Origin: Halosolutus halophilus
Lineage (GTDB): Archaea; Halobacteriota; Halobacteria; Halobacteriales; Natrialbaceae
Assembly: GCF_022869805.1 (NCBI RefSeq)
Contig: NZ_CP094974.1
Location: forward strand, 4,774,001-4,838,000
Length of the DNA: 64,000 bases
Direction of reading: 5' to 3'
Every line of letters begins with the position of its first letter. Position 1 is the first letter of the stretch. Positions 17,944-25,968 of this stretch are shown here, one piece after another. Made by a program: the position numbers and the translations under genes. The notes under the pieces were generated by a model, which saw only the letters and a program-made list of their open reading frames with translations, was not told the origin of the DNA and did no database searches.

Positions 17944-18350
17944 ATTGGCGCGGGAAAGAGGGAGGGGTCTCGTGGCCGACGTCAGCGTGGATCGACTCAC
18001 GTGTCGACCGCGACGAGTGGATCGAACGGCGGGCGGGACGAAGAGCGGGTCGAAGGGCGACGATCGCGTCGGTTGCGAGTGGATCGGCGTCCGTGACGAA
18101 CGGGTCGAGGGTAGGCGCGGAAACGAGCGAGCACAGGACCGATTCCAACAGCGTCGCCAGAACGACGAGCGAAATCGATCGACCTGAATCGGCACCGGGC
18201 GGTCGAGCGTCTGTCTCGGACAGTCGAGACGCGCCCGGAAACGTTCGGGCCTGGGTCGTCACTTATATACTCTTCGCCTATTCTTGACCGGGTGGATTTC
18301 GCGGTAATGGTTTATCCACACAAGACTATATATTCTACTGTGATCGGACC
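17944..18350. other. Gene-poor intergenic stretch
   Basis: About 400 bp without a convincing gene. A strong AT-rich element (cttatatact, near 18261-18270) reads as a TATA box in either direction, and a second one (actatatattc, near 18326-18336) lies before the SHOCT gene. One minus-strand open frame (17915-18262, GTG start) has a short hydrophobic stretch but an Arg/Ser-rich remainder and no recognisable family, so I do not call it a gene. Confidence 0.5.
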
Positions 18351-18695
18351 ATGACGCAACTACGCGAAACGATCGGACGGTACGCCCGGAGATTCGCGGT
18401 GACCGGTGCCGTCCTCCTCGTCGCCGCGACCGCGACGGGTGCCGCGCAGGGCCACGGTGGCACCGGTGGAACGATGGGCGGCTGGGGAGGGTTCGGCGGT
18501 TGGATGTTCCTCTGGCCGGTCCTGTTGTTCGGAGTGCTCGCACTGCTGGCCCTCTGGACCGGGAGTCGAGGACGGGAGGCTCGCACTGCCCGCCCCGATC
18601 GGTCGCTCGCGGAACTCCGCGAACGCTACGCACGGGGCGAACTCTCCGACGAGGAGTTCGAGCGACGACGACGGAACCTGCGGTTGCAAGGGTGA
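18351..18695 (+). CDS. SHOCT-domain membrane protein
   Basis: 114 residues. An N-terminal hydrophobic segment (about 15-33), a Gly-rich linker with GGWGGFGGW, a second membrane segment (about 50-68) and a C-terminal SHOCT motif (LAELRERYARGELSDEEFER). SHOCT is a short oligomerisation or membrane-associated helix pair found at protein ends. The gene is the first of a run followed by TusA (5 bp), SQR-like, DUF1641 and, further on, cydAB. The promoter has an AT-rich box (18326-18336), so a leaderless start is plausible. Specific role unknown. Confidence 0.78.
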   Translation: MTQLRETIGRYARRFAVTGAVLLVAATATGAAQGHGGTGGTMGGWGGFGGWMFLWPVLLFGVLALLALWTGSRGREARTARPDRSLAELRERYARGELSDEEFERRRRNLRLQG

Positions 18696-18700
18696 CTACC

Positions 18701-18940
18701 ATGACAGATACTACCGAACCAGACGTGACGATCGACTCGCGCGACGCAACGTGTCCCGGCCCGCTGATGGACCTCATCGGGAAGGTGAAAACGCTCGACC
18801 CGGGGACCGTGGTCGAACTCCAGACCACGGAACGAAACTCCACGACCGACGTCCCGGAGTGGCTCGAGGAAGCCGGCCACGACCTGGTCGAGATCGAGGA
18901 GCGCGACGACCACTGGAACATCTACATCGAGGTCAACTGA
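18701..18940 (+). CDS. TusA-family sulfurtransferase (second copy)
   Basis: 79 residues with the TusA active-site motif ATCPGPLMDLI (Cys18). Compared with the 5539-5784 copy it has CPGP instead of CPMP and a divergent C-terminus, as in TusA paralogues that sit beside sulfide-oxidation genes. It likely carries sulfane sulfur produced by the flavoprotein encoded one base downstream. The preceding SHOCT gene ends 5 bp upstream, supporting one transcript. Confidence 0.88.
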   Translation: MTDTTEPDVTIDSRDATCPGPLMDLIGKVKTLDPGTVVELQTTERNSTTDVPEWLEEAGHDLVEIEERDDHWNIYIEVN

Positions 18941-18941
18941 G

Positions 18942-20081
18942 ATGCATCGAATCGCTATCGTTGGCGGCGGAACGGGGGGGACGGTCCTCGCGAATCGGCT
19001 CGCGAGCGAATTACAGTCCGAGATCGAGGCTGACGAGGTCGAGGTCCGGCTGATCACGGCGGATCCGGACCACGTCTACAAGCCGACGTTCCTGTACGTG
19101 CCGTTCGGGAAGAAGACGGTCGACGACGCCAGACGGCCGATCGAGGACCTCATCGACCGCCGCGTCACCCTCACGATCGGCGAGGTGGTCGACGTCGACA
19201 CGGACGGAAAGAAGCTGACGTTCGGCGATAGCTCGGTGCTCGCCTACGACCAGCTCGTGCTGGCGACCGGCGCGACCCTCGAACCCGAGGCCGTTCCGGG
19301 GCTCGCCGAGGGCGGCCACCACTTCTACGGCCCCGACGGAGCCGAACGGCTCCGGGACGACCTCGCCGACTTCACCGAGGGTCACCTCGTGCTGAGCGTC
19401 GTCGGCGTGCCGCACATGTGCCCGGCCGCGCCGGTCGAGTTCACCCTGATGGTCGACGACTGGCTCCGCGAGCGGGGCCGGCGCGAGGACGTCGAGATCA
19501 CCTACACGTACCCGATCAACCGCGCCCACGGCCTCGAGTCGATCGCCGACTGGGCGACCGACCTGTTCGAGGAACGGGACGTCAACCTCGAGACGTTCTT
19601 CAACGTCGAGGAGATCGACCCGGACGCGGAGGTCATCGAGACGGTCGAGGGCAGCGAGATGGAATACGACCTGCTCGTGGCCATCCCGCCCCACGCGGGC
19701 AGCGACCTCGTAACTGACGCGGGACTGGGCGAGGACGGCTGGGTCGACGTCGACAAGCACACGCTCGAGGCGACGAACGCCGAGGACGTCTACGCGATCG
19801 GCGACGCCGCCGACGTCCCGACGAGCAAGGCCGGTAGCGTCGCCCACTACGAAGCGGGCGTCGTCGCCGACCGGATCGCCAGTCGCGCCCGCGGGACGGT
19901 CCCGACGGCGACCTACGACGGCAAGACCGTTTGCTTCCTCGAGGCGGGGATGGACGAGGCCACGTTCATCGAGTTCAGCTACGGCGAGGAGCCGTTCGTC
20001 CGCGAGCCGTCGAAACCGCTCCACTGGGCGAAACTCGGCTACAACGAGTCCTACTGGCTGACCGCACGGGGGTTACTGTAG
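18942..20081 (+). CDS. Sulfide:quinone oxidoreductase-like FAD flavoprotein
   Basis: 379 residues. The FAD-binding GGGTGGTVLANRL (8-20), the SQR-type PHMCPAAPVEF with Cys160, the second FAD motif YAIGDAAD (284-291) and Cys331 in VCFLEAG are present. Cys160/Cys331 correspond to the two essential redox cysteines of SQRs; the third, dispensable Cys is missing. A C-terminal amphipathic stretch (KPLHWAKLGYNESYW) could mediate membrane contact. SQR oxidises sulfide to sulfane sulfur and reduces quinone. Flanked by TusA (sulfur acceptor) and DUF1641, with a quinol oxidase gene set downstream. A flavocytochrome-like or other substrate role cannot be excluded. Confidence 0.82.
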   Translation: MHRIAIVGGGTGGTVLANRLASELQSEIEADEVEVRLITADPDHVYKPTFLYVPFGKKTVDDARRPIEDLIDRRVTLTIGEVVDVDTDGKKLTFGDSSVLAYDQLVLATGATLEPEAVPGLAEGGHHFYGPDGAERLRDDLADFTEGHLVLSVVGVPHMCPAAPVEFTLMVDDWLRERGRREDVEITYTYPINRAHGLESIADWATDLFEERDVNLETFFNVEEIDPDAEVIETVEGSEMEYDLLVAIPPHAGSDLVTDAGLGEDGWVDVDKHTLEATNAEDVYAIGDAADVPTSKAGSVAHYEAGVVADRIASRARGTVPTATYDGKTVCFLEAGMDEATFIEFSYGEEPFVREPSKPLHWAKLGYNESYWLTARGLL

Positions 20082-20720
20082 ATGTCGAACACCGAGCCCG
20101 ACACCGAATCCGTGACCGAGGCCGCCGACGCGGGGGAACCGACCCTCGAGGAACTCGTCGCCGAGAACCCCGACGAGGTCGCTCGGTTCCTCGAACGCAT
20201 CGACGTCGTCAACGATCTGCTCGATACGGCGGACCTCGCGACGGCCGCGATGGACGATCGGATGGTCCAGGAGCTGTCCGGAACCGCGACGAACCTCGGC
20301 GCCGCGGCGGACGGGCTGGCGACGCCCGAGGCCGCGGCGCTCGGCGAGGCGACCGGCGAGAACGCCGACGACCTCGCCGACGCGATCGAGACGCTCGCCC
20401 GCCTGCAGCGATCGGGGACGCTCGACGACCTCGTGGCCGTCGCGGACGTCGCCGCGCTCGGCTCGGCCGCGATGGACGACGGGATGGTGACCGATCTCGC
20501 GGCGACCGGCACCAGTCTCGGCGAACTGGCCGACACGGCAGCCGACGACGACGTCGCCCGCACGCTCGAGTCGCTGCTCGAAGCCGTCGGCGAAGCGAGT
20601 GCCGAACCGACGGAGCCACTCGGCATCCGCGGACTCGTACGTGCCCTCCGGGACCTGGACGTTCGGCGGGGTCTCGGGTTCGTGATCTCCGTCGCCCGTA
20701 AGATGGGCGAGCGGCTATAG
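20082..20720 (+). CDS. DUF1641 domain protein
   Basis: 212 residues, Ala/Asp/Glu-rich and mostly helical. The C-terminal GIRGLVRALRDLDVRRGLGF is the DUF1641 signature. Two internal copies of a segment with LATAAMDDRMVQEL / LGSAAMDDGMVTDL (about residues 50-64 and 126-140) show an internal duplication. DUF1641 genes commonly neighbour SQR-type flavoproteins and formate dehydrogenase-like genes; a membrane-docking or partner role is inferred. It starts immediately after the SQR-like stop codon. Confidence 0.85.
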   Translation: MSNTEPDTESVTEAADAGEPTLEELVAENPDEVARFLERIDVVNDLLDTADLATAAMDDRMVQELSGTATNLGAAADGLATPEAAALGEATGENADDLADAIETLARLQRSGTLDDLVAVADVAALGSAAMDDGMVTDLAATGTSLGELADTAADDDVARTLESLLEAVGEASAEPTEPLGIRGLVRALRDLDVRRGLGFVISVARKMGERL

Positions 20721-20884
20721 GAGCGGTCCGACCAGTGAGTCCCGTCACGTCAACTTCTCCTCCTCGCCGGTGACGGGTAACGAGTCGCGGAGTAGTGCAT
20801 CGTCGATCGAAACCGCCTGACGGAGTACTCAGCCACTGCCTTTCGACGTTCGTACCGCAAACACTACGCCTCGGTGCACCTTAC

Positions 20885-20965
20885 CTACGATCGGACACTC
20901 CGTCGTTTCGACTACGATCGGACACTCCGTCGTTTCGACTACGATCGGCCACCCCGTCGCTTCGA
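20885..20965. repeat. Three tandem 27-bp repeats upstream of cydA
   Basis: The unit starting ctacgatcggacactccg occurs at 20885, 20912 and 20939; copies 1 and 2 are identical over 27 bp, and copy 3 has three changes. The array ends 37 bp before the cydA ATG. It can be read as an in-frame N-terminal extension, but CydA homology begins at 21003, so I treat it as non-coding. A protein-binding array or slippage is possible. Confidence 0.75.
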
Positions 20966-21002
20966 GGAAGAATCGCACCCGAATATCCGTCAGGTCTACT
21001 CC

Positions 21003-22424
21003 ATGATCGATCCAGTCACCGCCAGTCGGTTGCAGTTCGCGCTCACGACTATCGTCCACATCATCTTTCCCGTGATGAGCATGGGGCTCGCGCCCTTCCT
21101 CGTCTACTTCACGTGGAAAGACATCCGCACCGGGAAACCGATCTACGAGCAGTTACGCAGGTTCTGGACGCGGATCTTTGCCGTCAGCTTCGTCGTCGGC
21201 ACCGTGACGGGCATCGTCCTCGAGTTCGAGTTCGGCACCAACTTCGCGGCGTTTTCGACGACCGCGGGCGAACTGTTCGGCGGGCCGCTCGCACTCGAGG
21301 GGATGATGGCGTTCATGCTGGAGGCGACGTTCCTCGGGATCTTCGTCTTCGGCCGCGAACGCGTCGGGAACCCGCTGTACATGGTTTCGGCGGTCGCCGT
21401 CGGACTCGGGACGTGGCTCTCCGCCGTCTGGATCCTGATCGCCAACTCGTGGATGCAGACGCCGCGAGGCTACGAACTGGCCACGGAGAACGGGCAGACG
21501 ATCGTCCACCTGGTCGATCCGATCGCGGCCTACGCGAACCCTCGGTTCCCGTGGATGTTCGTCCACATGCAAAACGCCGCCGTCGAGTCCGTCGCGCTGT
21601 TCATGGCCGGACTCGGCGCCTACTTCGTCTTCAGACACCACGTCTGGGGCTATCCGGTCGAGAACGTCGGATTCTGGGAGACGACGCTCAAGTTCGGCCT
21701 CCTCGCACTGCTCATCACCGCGCCGCTGCAAGTGCTCCACGGCGATCTGTACGCGCGACACATCGTCGAAACCCAGCCCCAGAAGTTCGCCGCGATGGAA
21801 GCCGTCTGGGAGACCGACTCATACGTCCCCGAGTACATCGTCGCGTTCCCGACGAGCATCGGGGACCTGCTCGATCCGCGGGCCAAGGACATCTTCGGCA
21901 TCGGGATCCCCGGTGGCGCGTCGTGGCTCGCCAGCGGCGGCGATCCGCAGGCGTCGATCCAGGGGCTGAACGAGTTCGAGGGGCCACAGCCGCCCGTGGC
22001 GATCGTCTTCTGGGCGTTCCGGATCATGGTCGCGCTCGGGTTCTGGTTCATCCTGCTGGCCGTCTGGGGCGGCTACCGCTGGTGGAACGGGGAACTCCTC
22101 GAAGACGACCTCCTCCACAAGGCGCTGATGGCCTCGACCCCGCTCGGGATCGTCGCGGTCGAACTGGGCTGGGTCGTCACGGAGGTCGGTCGCCAGCCGT
22201 GGGTCATCCAGGACGTCCTGCGGACGAGCGACGGCGTCTCACCGGGACTCACCGGTCTCGAAGCGACGGCGACGCTCGCCGGGTTCGCCGTCGTCTACCT
22301 CGGCTTACTCGCCCTCTACACGTACGTCGTCGTCCGGATCGTCCGCGCCGGACCGCCGGACGTGTCGACGACGGACGTGGACCGACCGGAGATGCCCGCG
22401 TCGGAGGTGGGCGCCGATGACTGA
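21003..22424 (+). CDS. cydA: Cytochrome bd-type quinol oxidase subunit I
   Basis: 473 residues, about nine membrane segments. His19 in TTIVHIIFP is the haem b595 ligand of CydA; the EGMMAFMLEATFLGIF segment carries the conserved Glu residues; HMQNAAVESVALFMAG contains the haem b558 His; and GRQPW in the quinol-binding region is the CydA fingerprint. The protein is shorter than E. coli CydA (522) because the Q-loop is short, as in cyanide-insensitive (CIO) forms. It reduces O2 with quinol electrons and is intrinsically tolerant to sulfide, which suits its place after the SQR operon. The 3' end overlaps cydB by 8 bp. Confidence 0.92.
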   Translation: MIDPVTASRLQFALTTIVHIIFPVMSMGLAPFLVYFTWKDIRTGKPIYEQLRRFWTRIFAVSFVVGTVTGIVLEFEFGTNFAAFSTTAGELFGGPLALEGMMAFMLEATFLGIFVFGRERVGNPLYMVSAVAVGLGTWLSAVWILIANSWMQTPRGYELATENGQTIVHLVDPIAAYANPRFPWMFVHMQNAAVESVALFMAGLGAYFVFRHHVWGYPVENVGFWETTLKFGLLALLITAPLQVLHGDLYARHIVETQPQKFAAMEAVWETDSYVPEYIVAFPTSIGDLLDPRAKDIFGIGIPGGASWLASGGDPQASIQGLNEFEGPQPPVAIVFWAFRIMVALGFWFILLAVWGGYRWWNGELLEDDLLHKALMASTPLGIVAVELGWVVTEVGRQPWVIQDVLRTSDGVSPGLTGLEATATLAGFAVVYLGLLALYTYVVVRIVRAGPPDVSTTDVDRPEMPASEVGADD

Positions 22425-23418
22425 CCCGGCATCGCTCGCGACCGATCCCCTGTTCGGGCTTCCGCTCGCCGACCTCTGGTTCGGACTGTTGTTCTTCATC
22501 TTCGCCACGTTCCTGTTTCTCGACGGCTTCGACTTCGGGGTCGGCGCGCTGTTCGCGACCCGCGAGGACGACGACGAGCGCGAGCAGTTGCTGTCCGCGA
22601 TCGGGCCCTTCTGGGACGGCAACGAGGTGTGGCTCGTCGTGTTCGGCGGTGCCATGTTCGCGGCCTTCCCGGCCGTCTACGCCAACCTGTTCAGCCGCCA
22701 CTACCTGCTGATGTTCGCCATCCTGGGCGCGCTCATTATTCGGGGCCTCGCACCCGAGATGTACGAACAGCGCCACGACGAGGCGTGGCAGCGGTGGTGG
22801 GGGCGGGCGTTCGTCGTCGGCAGCCTCGCGGCCCCGTTCTTTCTGGGGATGTTCACGGCGAACTGGCTGTTCGGCGCGACGACGATCGTGACGCTGCCGG
22901 GGCTCGTCGTCGGACTCGCAGTCGTCGCACTGACCGTCGTCGACGGCGTAGCTTTCCTCCGACTGAAGACGCGTGGCGACCTGCGCGACGACCTCCGGAC
23001 TGACGGGTTTCGCGCGCTCGCGGCGTATCTCGTCCTGGTCGTGGTGACGCTGGGATACGTCTACGGAGCGGCACCCGCGCTGCGGCCGGCCCTGTTCTCC
23101 GCGCCGATCACCGCGCTCGTCCTCGCCACGCTCGTCCTCGCCGGGGTGTACGCGGCGGCGACGCGGGCGGACCGCTACTACGTGGCGTTCGGTGCCGCCG
23201 CAGGGCTCGTCTTCTCCCTGGTCGGCATCGTCGCCGGCCTGATGTATCCGGCCATCGACCGCGCCGGCGGACTGACCGTCGAAACGGCCATCGTCTCGAC
23301 GCTCCCGCTCAATCTCATGTCCATCGGAGCGGCGATCCTGCTCCCGCTCGTATTCGTCTACTTCGCGGTCCTCTACTCCGCGTTCAGCGGTCCGATCGAA
23401 GCGGGTGAGTCGTACTGA
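22417..23418 (+). CDS. cydB: Cytochrome bd-type quinol oxidase subunit II
   Basis: 333 residues, about eight membrane segments. The N-terminal LFFIFATFLFLDGFDFGVGAL, the FWDGNEVWLVVFGGAMFAAFP motif and LFSRHYLLMFAILGALIIRG are CydB hallmarks. It forms the oxidase with CydA. Starts inside the end of cydA and overlaps the following small gene by one base (TGATG), so the three are translationally coupled. Confidence 0.92.
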   Translation: MTDPASLATDPLFGLPLADLWFGLLFFIFATFLFLDGFDFGVGALFATREDDDEREQLLSAIGPFWDGNEVWLVVFGGAMFAAFPAVYANLFSRHYLLMFAILGALIIRGLAPEMYEQRHDEAWQRWWGRAFVVGSLAAPFFLGMFTANWLFGATTIVTLPGLVVGLAVVALTVVDGVAFLRLKTRGDLRDDLRTDGFRALAAYLVLVVVTLGYVYGAAPALRPALFSAPITALVLATLVLAGVYAAATRADRYYVAFGAAAGLVFSLVGIVAGLMYPAIDRAGGLTVETAIVSTLPLNLMSIGAAILLPLVFVYFAVLYSAFSGPIEAGESY

Positions 23419-23765
23419 TGGGGGCCAGCGGCGACGACGACCGCGCCGAACACGGACGCGCCGAGGACGATCGCCCGGCGGTCGGCGACCCGGACTCGCC
23501 CGACCGCACCGACGAACGATCGGCGATCGGACCGGGCGAATCCGGTCCGTCCCCGCCGCGGCTGAGTTCCCGGATACTGGTGACGTGGATCGAACTCACG
23601 GTCGTCGGCATCACCGGCGGCCTCCTCGGTGCTGCGGTCGGCGGCCCGCCCGGGTTCGTGATCTACCTGGCGACGACCCTGCTCACCGTCGGCATCGTCT
23701 TTCACAACGTGAACGAACTCGTCAAGGCGTGGCTCCGGGCGTCGAGCGGGCGATCGATCGAGTGA
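23418..23765 (+). CDS. Small membrane protein coupled to cydB
   Basis: 115 residues. The first 50 are charged and Pro/Asp/Arg-rich; then come two membrane segments (about 54-75 and 79-97) and the tail HNVNELVKAWLRASSGRS. I do not recognise a family. Its start codon shares one base with the cydB stop, the position where bacterial bd oxidases encode small accessory subunits (CydX/CydS), although it is larger than those. A role as a haloarchaeal accessory subunit is inference from position. Confidence 0.65.
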   Translation: MGASGDDDRAEHGRAEDDRPAVGDPDSPDRTDERSAIGPGESGPSPPRLSSRILVTWIELTVVGITGGLLGAAVGGPPGFVIYLATTLLTVGIVFHNVNELVKAWLRASSGRSIE

Positions 23766-23794
23766 TCGACGTCGTACGCCGACGGACCCGCTCG

Positions 23795-24349
23795 TCACCC
23801 GAGGATGTACCGCGTCCAGGGGTAGCGTTCGACGAGCGGTTGCCCGTCGATCTCGTACCCTTCGATGTAGGTGTCGAGGCCGAGGATCCGTCCGGCGCCG
23901 AACGCGGCGACCGAGAGAAACACGAGCATGTACGCGAAGTCGCCGTTGATGTAGCCGTGTGCGACGTCCCAGTTTCCGAGGTAGAACAGCAGCATCATGA
24001 ACGCGCCCCAGAACGCGGCGAGTCGCGTGAAGGCCCCGAACAGCAGGCCGAGGCCGATGAGGAGTTCGCCCCACGGAACGGCGACGTTCACGAAGTCGAC
24101 GAACCACGGCGTATTCCCCATCGCCACGAACAGGTCGGCTGCCGGACTGCCGCTGTCCGGGACGGCCCCCGTCAGATAGCCGCCGGCACCGAACTCTCCC
24201 GACAGTACCTTGTCGAGACCGCTCTGGAAAAACGCGAGTCCCATCATCAGTCTGAGCGCGAGGATAAACCAGACGCTCAACGTGTGGACTCTCCCGTCAG
24301 CCGTAAGCCCCGCGACTGTACTCTGGAGTCGTACTTCTTTTGTGACCAT
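23795..24349 (-). CDS. DoxX/DoxD-family membrane protein
   Basis: 184 residues with four membrane segments. The DoxX signature is clear: LRLMMGLAFFQSGLDKVLSG near the N-terminus and VPWGELLIGLGLLFGAFTRLAAFWGAFMML in the centre (quoted in part). DoxX relatives include the DoxD subunit of thiosulfate:quinone oxidoreductase. ATG 24347-24349 was chosen; an AT-rich box (gagtattataaac, 24368-24380) lies about 25 bp upstream, so the transcript is probably nearly leaderless. It converges on the cydB-coupled small gene. Quinone-linked sulfur chemistry is plausible but not shown. Confidence 0.82.
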   Translation of the reverse strand: MVTKEVRLQSTVAGLTADGRVHTLSVWFILALRLMMGLAFFQSGLDKVLSGEFGAGGYLTGAVPDSGSPAADLFVAMGNTPWFVDFVNVAVPWGELLIGLGLLFGAFTRLAAFWGAFMMLLFYLGNWDVAHGYINGDFAYMLVFLSVAAFGAGRILGLDTYIEGYEIDGQPLVERYPWTRYILG

Positions 24350-24528
24350 GATGAACACTACCGACGCCAGAGTATTATAAACCAAGCCGAAATCCCGATC
24401 GATAGGAGCTATCGATACCGAACGACGGATCTCCCGTCCACGGCCCGACTGTTGGGGAAACCGATACCGGACGGGCGGTTTCACCCGTCGGTTCGGACCC
24501 GAAACGGCAGCCGTTGTGCGTCTCGCAC

Positions 24529-25857
24529 TCAGGCCGTCGACGCGTGAGCGTGCAGCGGCCACCGCCGACCGACGATCCCGAGCAGGTAGTACCCCCAGAT
24601 CGCGAGCAAGACGGCGTATCCCGCCCCGTGAAGTAGTGCCGACCAGGACTGGTCCTGGTAGAAGAAGCCGATCCCGACGGCGAGCACCGCGACGTTCCAG
24701 GCGAGGACGATCCACGGTCCGACGACCGAGGGGACGCCAGTCGCGGGAACGAGTCCGGCGACGCTCGCGTCGGCTCCCGGCCGCTCGCGGGGGGAGACGA
24801 AGAGCAACGCTCCCGCGAGCGCGATCGGGAGCCCCCAACCGAGGAAGAAGAAGTGCAGCGCGCCGGTCTCGATCCACGGTTCGGGGATCCCGAGCGGGAT
24901 CCCGAACAGGATGAACGGCGCGAACGCGGCCGGACCGAGGATCCAACCCTGCGCGGCCAGCACCGAGAGTGCCGTTCCGTTCGACGTGCCGGCCAGATAG
25001 GTCCGGGCGAGCGTGTAGACGTACAGCACGTAGCCGGCGGCGTACAGGGCCAGCCCGGTTCCGGTCACCGTCCGCCCCATGCCGAGCACCGGCCCGACGA
25101 CGAGCGGGAAGATACCGAGTGCGAACAGCGGGAACGAGTACCGTCGCAGGCGATCGCTGTACAGGTCTGCGTCAACGAGCCGCGGGAAGTGGTCGTACAG
25201 CGTGCCGATCGCCGCGAGGCCGAGAAAGCCCCAGGCGTTGGCGTGGACGTGGGCCTCCCGGAGCCCGTACCAGCCGCCGGGGACGTCCCAGCCGTGACTG
25301 TACAGGCCGAACGCGAGGCCGAGTCCGACCAGGTAGACGAACGGTGAGAGCAGGTAGAAGCCGACAGTGGGATCCCGCGCTCGCCCGCCGTCGCTCCGGA
25401 GGGTCATCACGAGAACGACGGCGAACAGCCAGAGCGTGAGCAGCCAGATCGTCCCGAGGCCGACGTCGAACCACAGCGGCTCGCCGAATGCCCGTCCGTA
25501 CCAGGCGAGCAGTAATCCGCCGTTCAACCCGATGAAACGCGCTCTCGTGGCCCACGACGCCGGCGCGGGTCGATCGAGTTTCCTGGCCGTCAGCTGCGGG
25601 AGCGTGCCGAAGAGCAACTGGGTGAACGCGCCGATCGTGACGAAGTGGATGTGCGTCCACGTGATCCACGCCACCTGAGGTACGAGATCGAACTGCTGCA
25701 GTCCCTGGAAGAGCGCGAGGACGAATCCGGCGGCGAGAAAAACGACGCCAGCCGCGTGAAAGGGCGTCGCCGAGAGCAGCGGCCCGTCGTTCGATCGGCG
25801 GTCGGGTCGGCGTTCGGGAACGGACTGGCGCGAGTCGTGTGACGTCCTGTCGGTCAT
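24529..25857 (-). CDS. Haem-copper-oxidase-like 12-TM membrane protein
   Basis: 442 residues with about twelve membrane segments. His pairs in THIHFVTIGAFTQLLFG (about 61-77) and EAHVHANAWGFLGLAAIG (about 200-217) sit in helices at the spacing expected for haem or metal ligands, and the general layout resembles the subunit I fold of cbb3/NO-reductase-type proteins, but the full set of Cu ligands is not evident. I therefore call it only oxidase-like. It starts at ATG 25855-25857, divergent from a Bat-type regulator gene; a perfect palindrome lies between them. Confidence 0.55.
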   Translation of the reverse strand: MTDRTSHDSRQSVPERRPDRRSNDGPLLSATPFHAAGVVFLAAGFVLALFQGLQQFDLVPQVAWITWTHIHFVTIGAFTQLLFGTLPQLTARKLDRPAPASWATRARFIGLNGGLLLAWYGRAFGEPLWFDVGLGTIWLLTLWLFAVVLVMTLRSDGGRARDPTVGFYLLSPFVYLVGLGLAFGLYSHGWDVPGGWYGLREAHVHANAWGFLGLAAIGTLYDHFPRLVDADLYSDRLRRYSFPLFALGIFPLVVGPVLGMGRTVTGTGLALYAAGYVLYVYTLARTYLAGTSNGTALSVLAAQGWILGPAAFAPFILFGIPLGIPEPWIETGALHFFFLGWGLPIALAGALLFVSPRERPGADASVAGLVPATGVPSVVGPWIVLAWNVAVLAVGIGFFYQDQSWSALLHGAGYAVLLAIWGYYLLGIVGRRWPLHAHASTA

Positions 25858-25912
25858 ACACGTTCGAACGAGCGCCGGTAGCGTATCCCTTCTCGCGAAC
25901 TGGTCGGACGGA

Positions 25913-25928
25913 TTCGAACATGTTCGAA
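25913..25928. promoter_or_regulatory. Perfect palindrome TTCGAACATGTTCGAA
   Basis: A perfect 16-bp palindrome in the 111-bp divergent gap between the 12-TM membrane protein gene and the Bat-type regulator gene; a second palindromic core, CGTTCGAACG, lies at 25861-25870. This is the expected place for an operator of the adjacent regulator, controlling both genes. Confidence 0.55.
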
Positions 25929-25968
25929 GTCGTTTTCTCGTCGGTGGGCGACCGACTGATACCATCGA

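Noticed and set aside
17915..18262. 115-residue minus-strand frame with a hydrophobic stretch and GTG start near a TATA-like element
   Set aside because: TATA position does not match the start, the remainder is Arg/Ser/Pro-rich and no family is recognisable.
20874..21002. N-terminal extension of CydA encoded by the 27-bp repeats
   Set aside because: CydA homology and the haem-ligand helix begin at 21003; the extension is Arg/Asp-rich and soluble.
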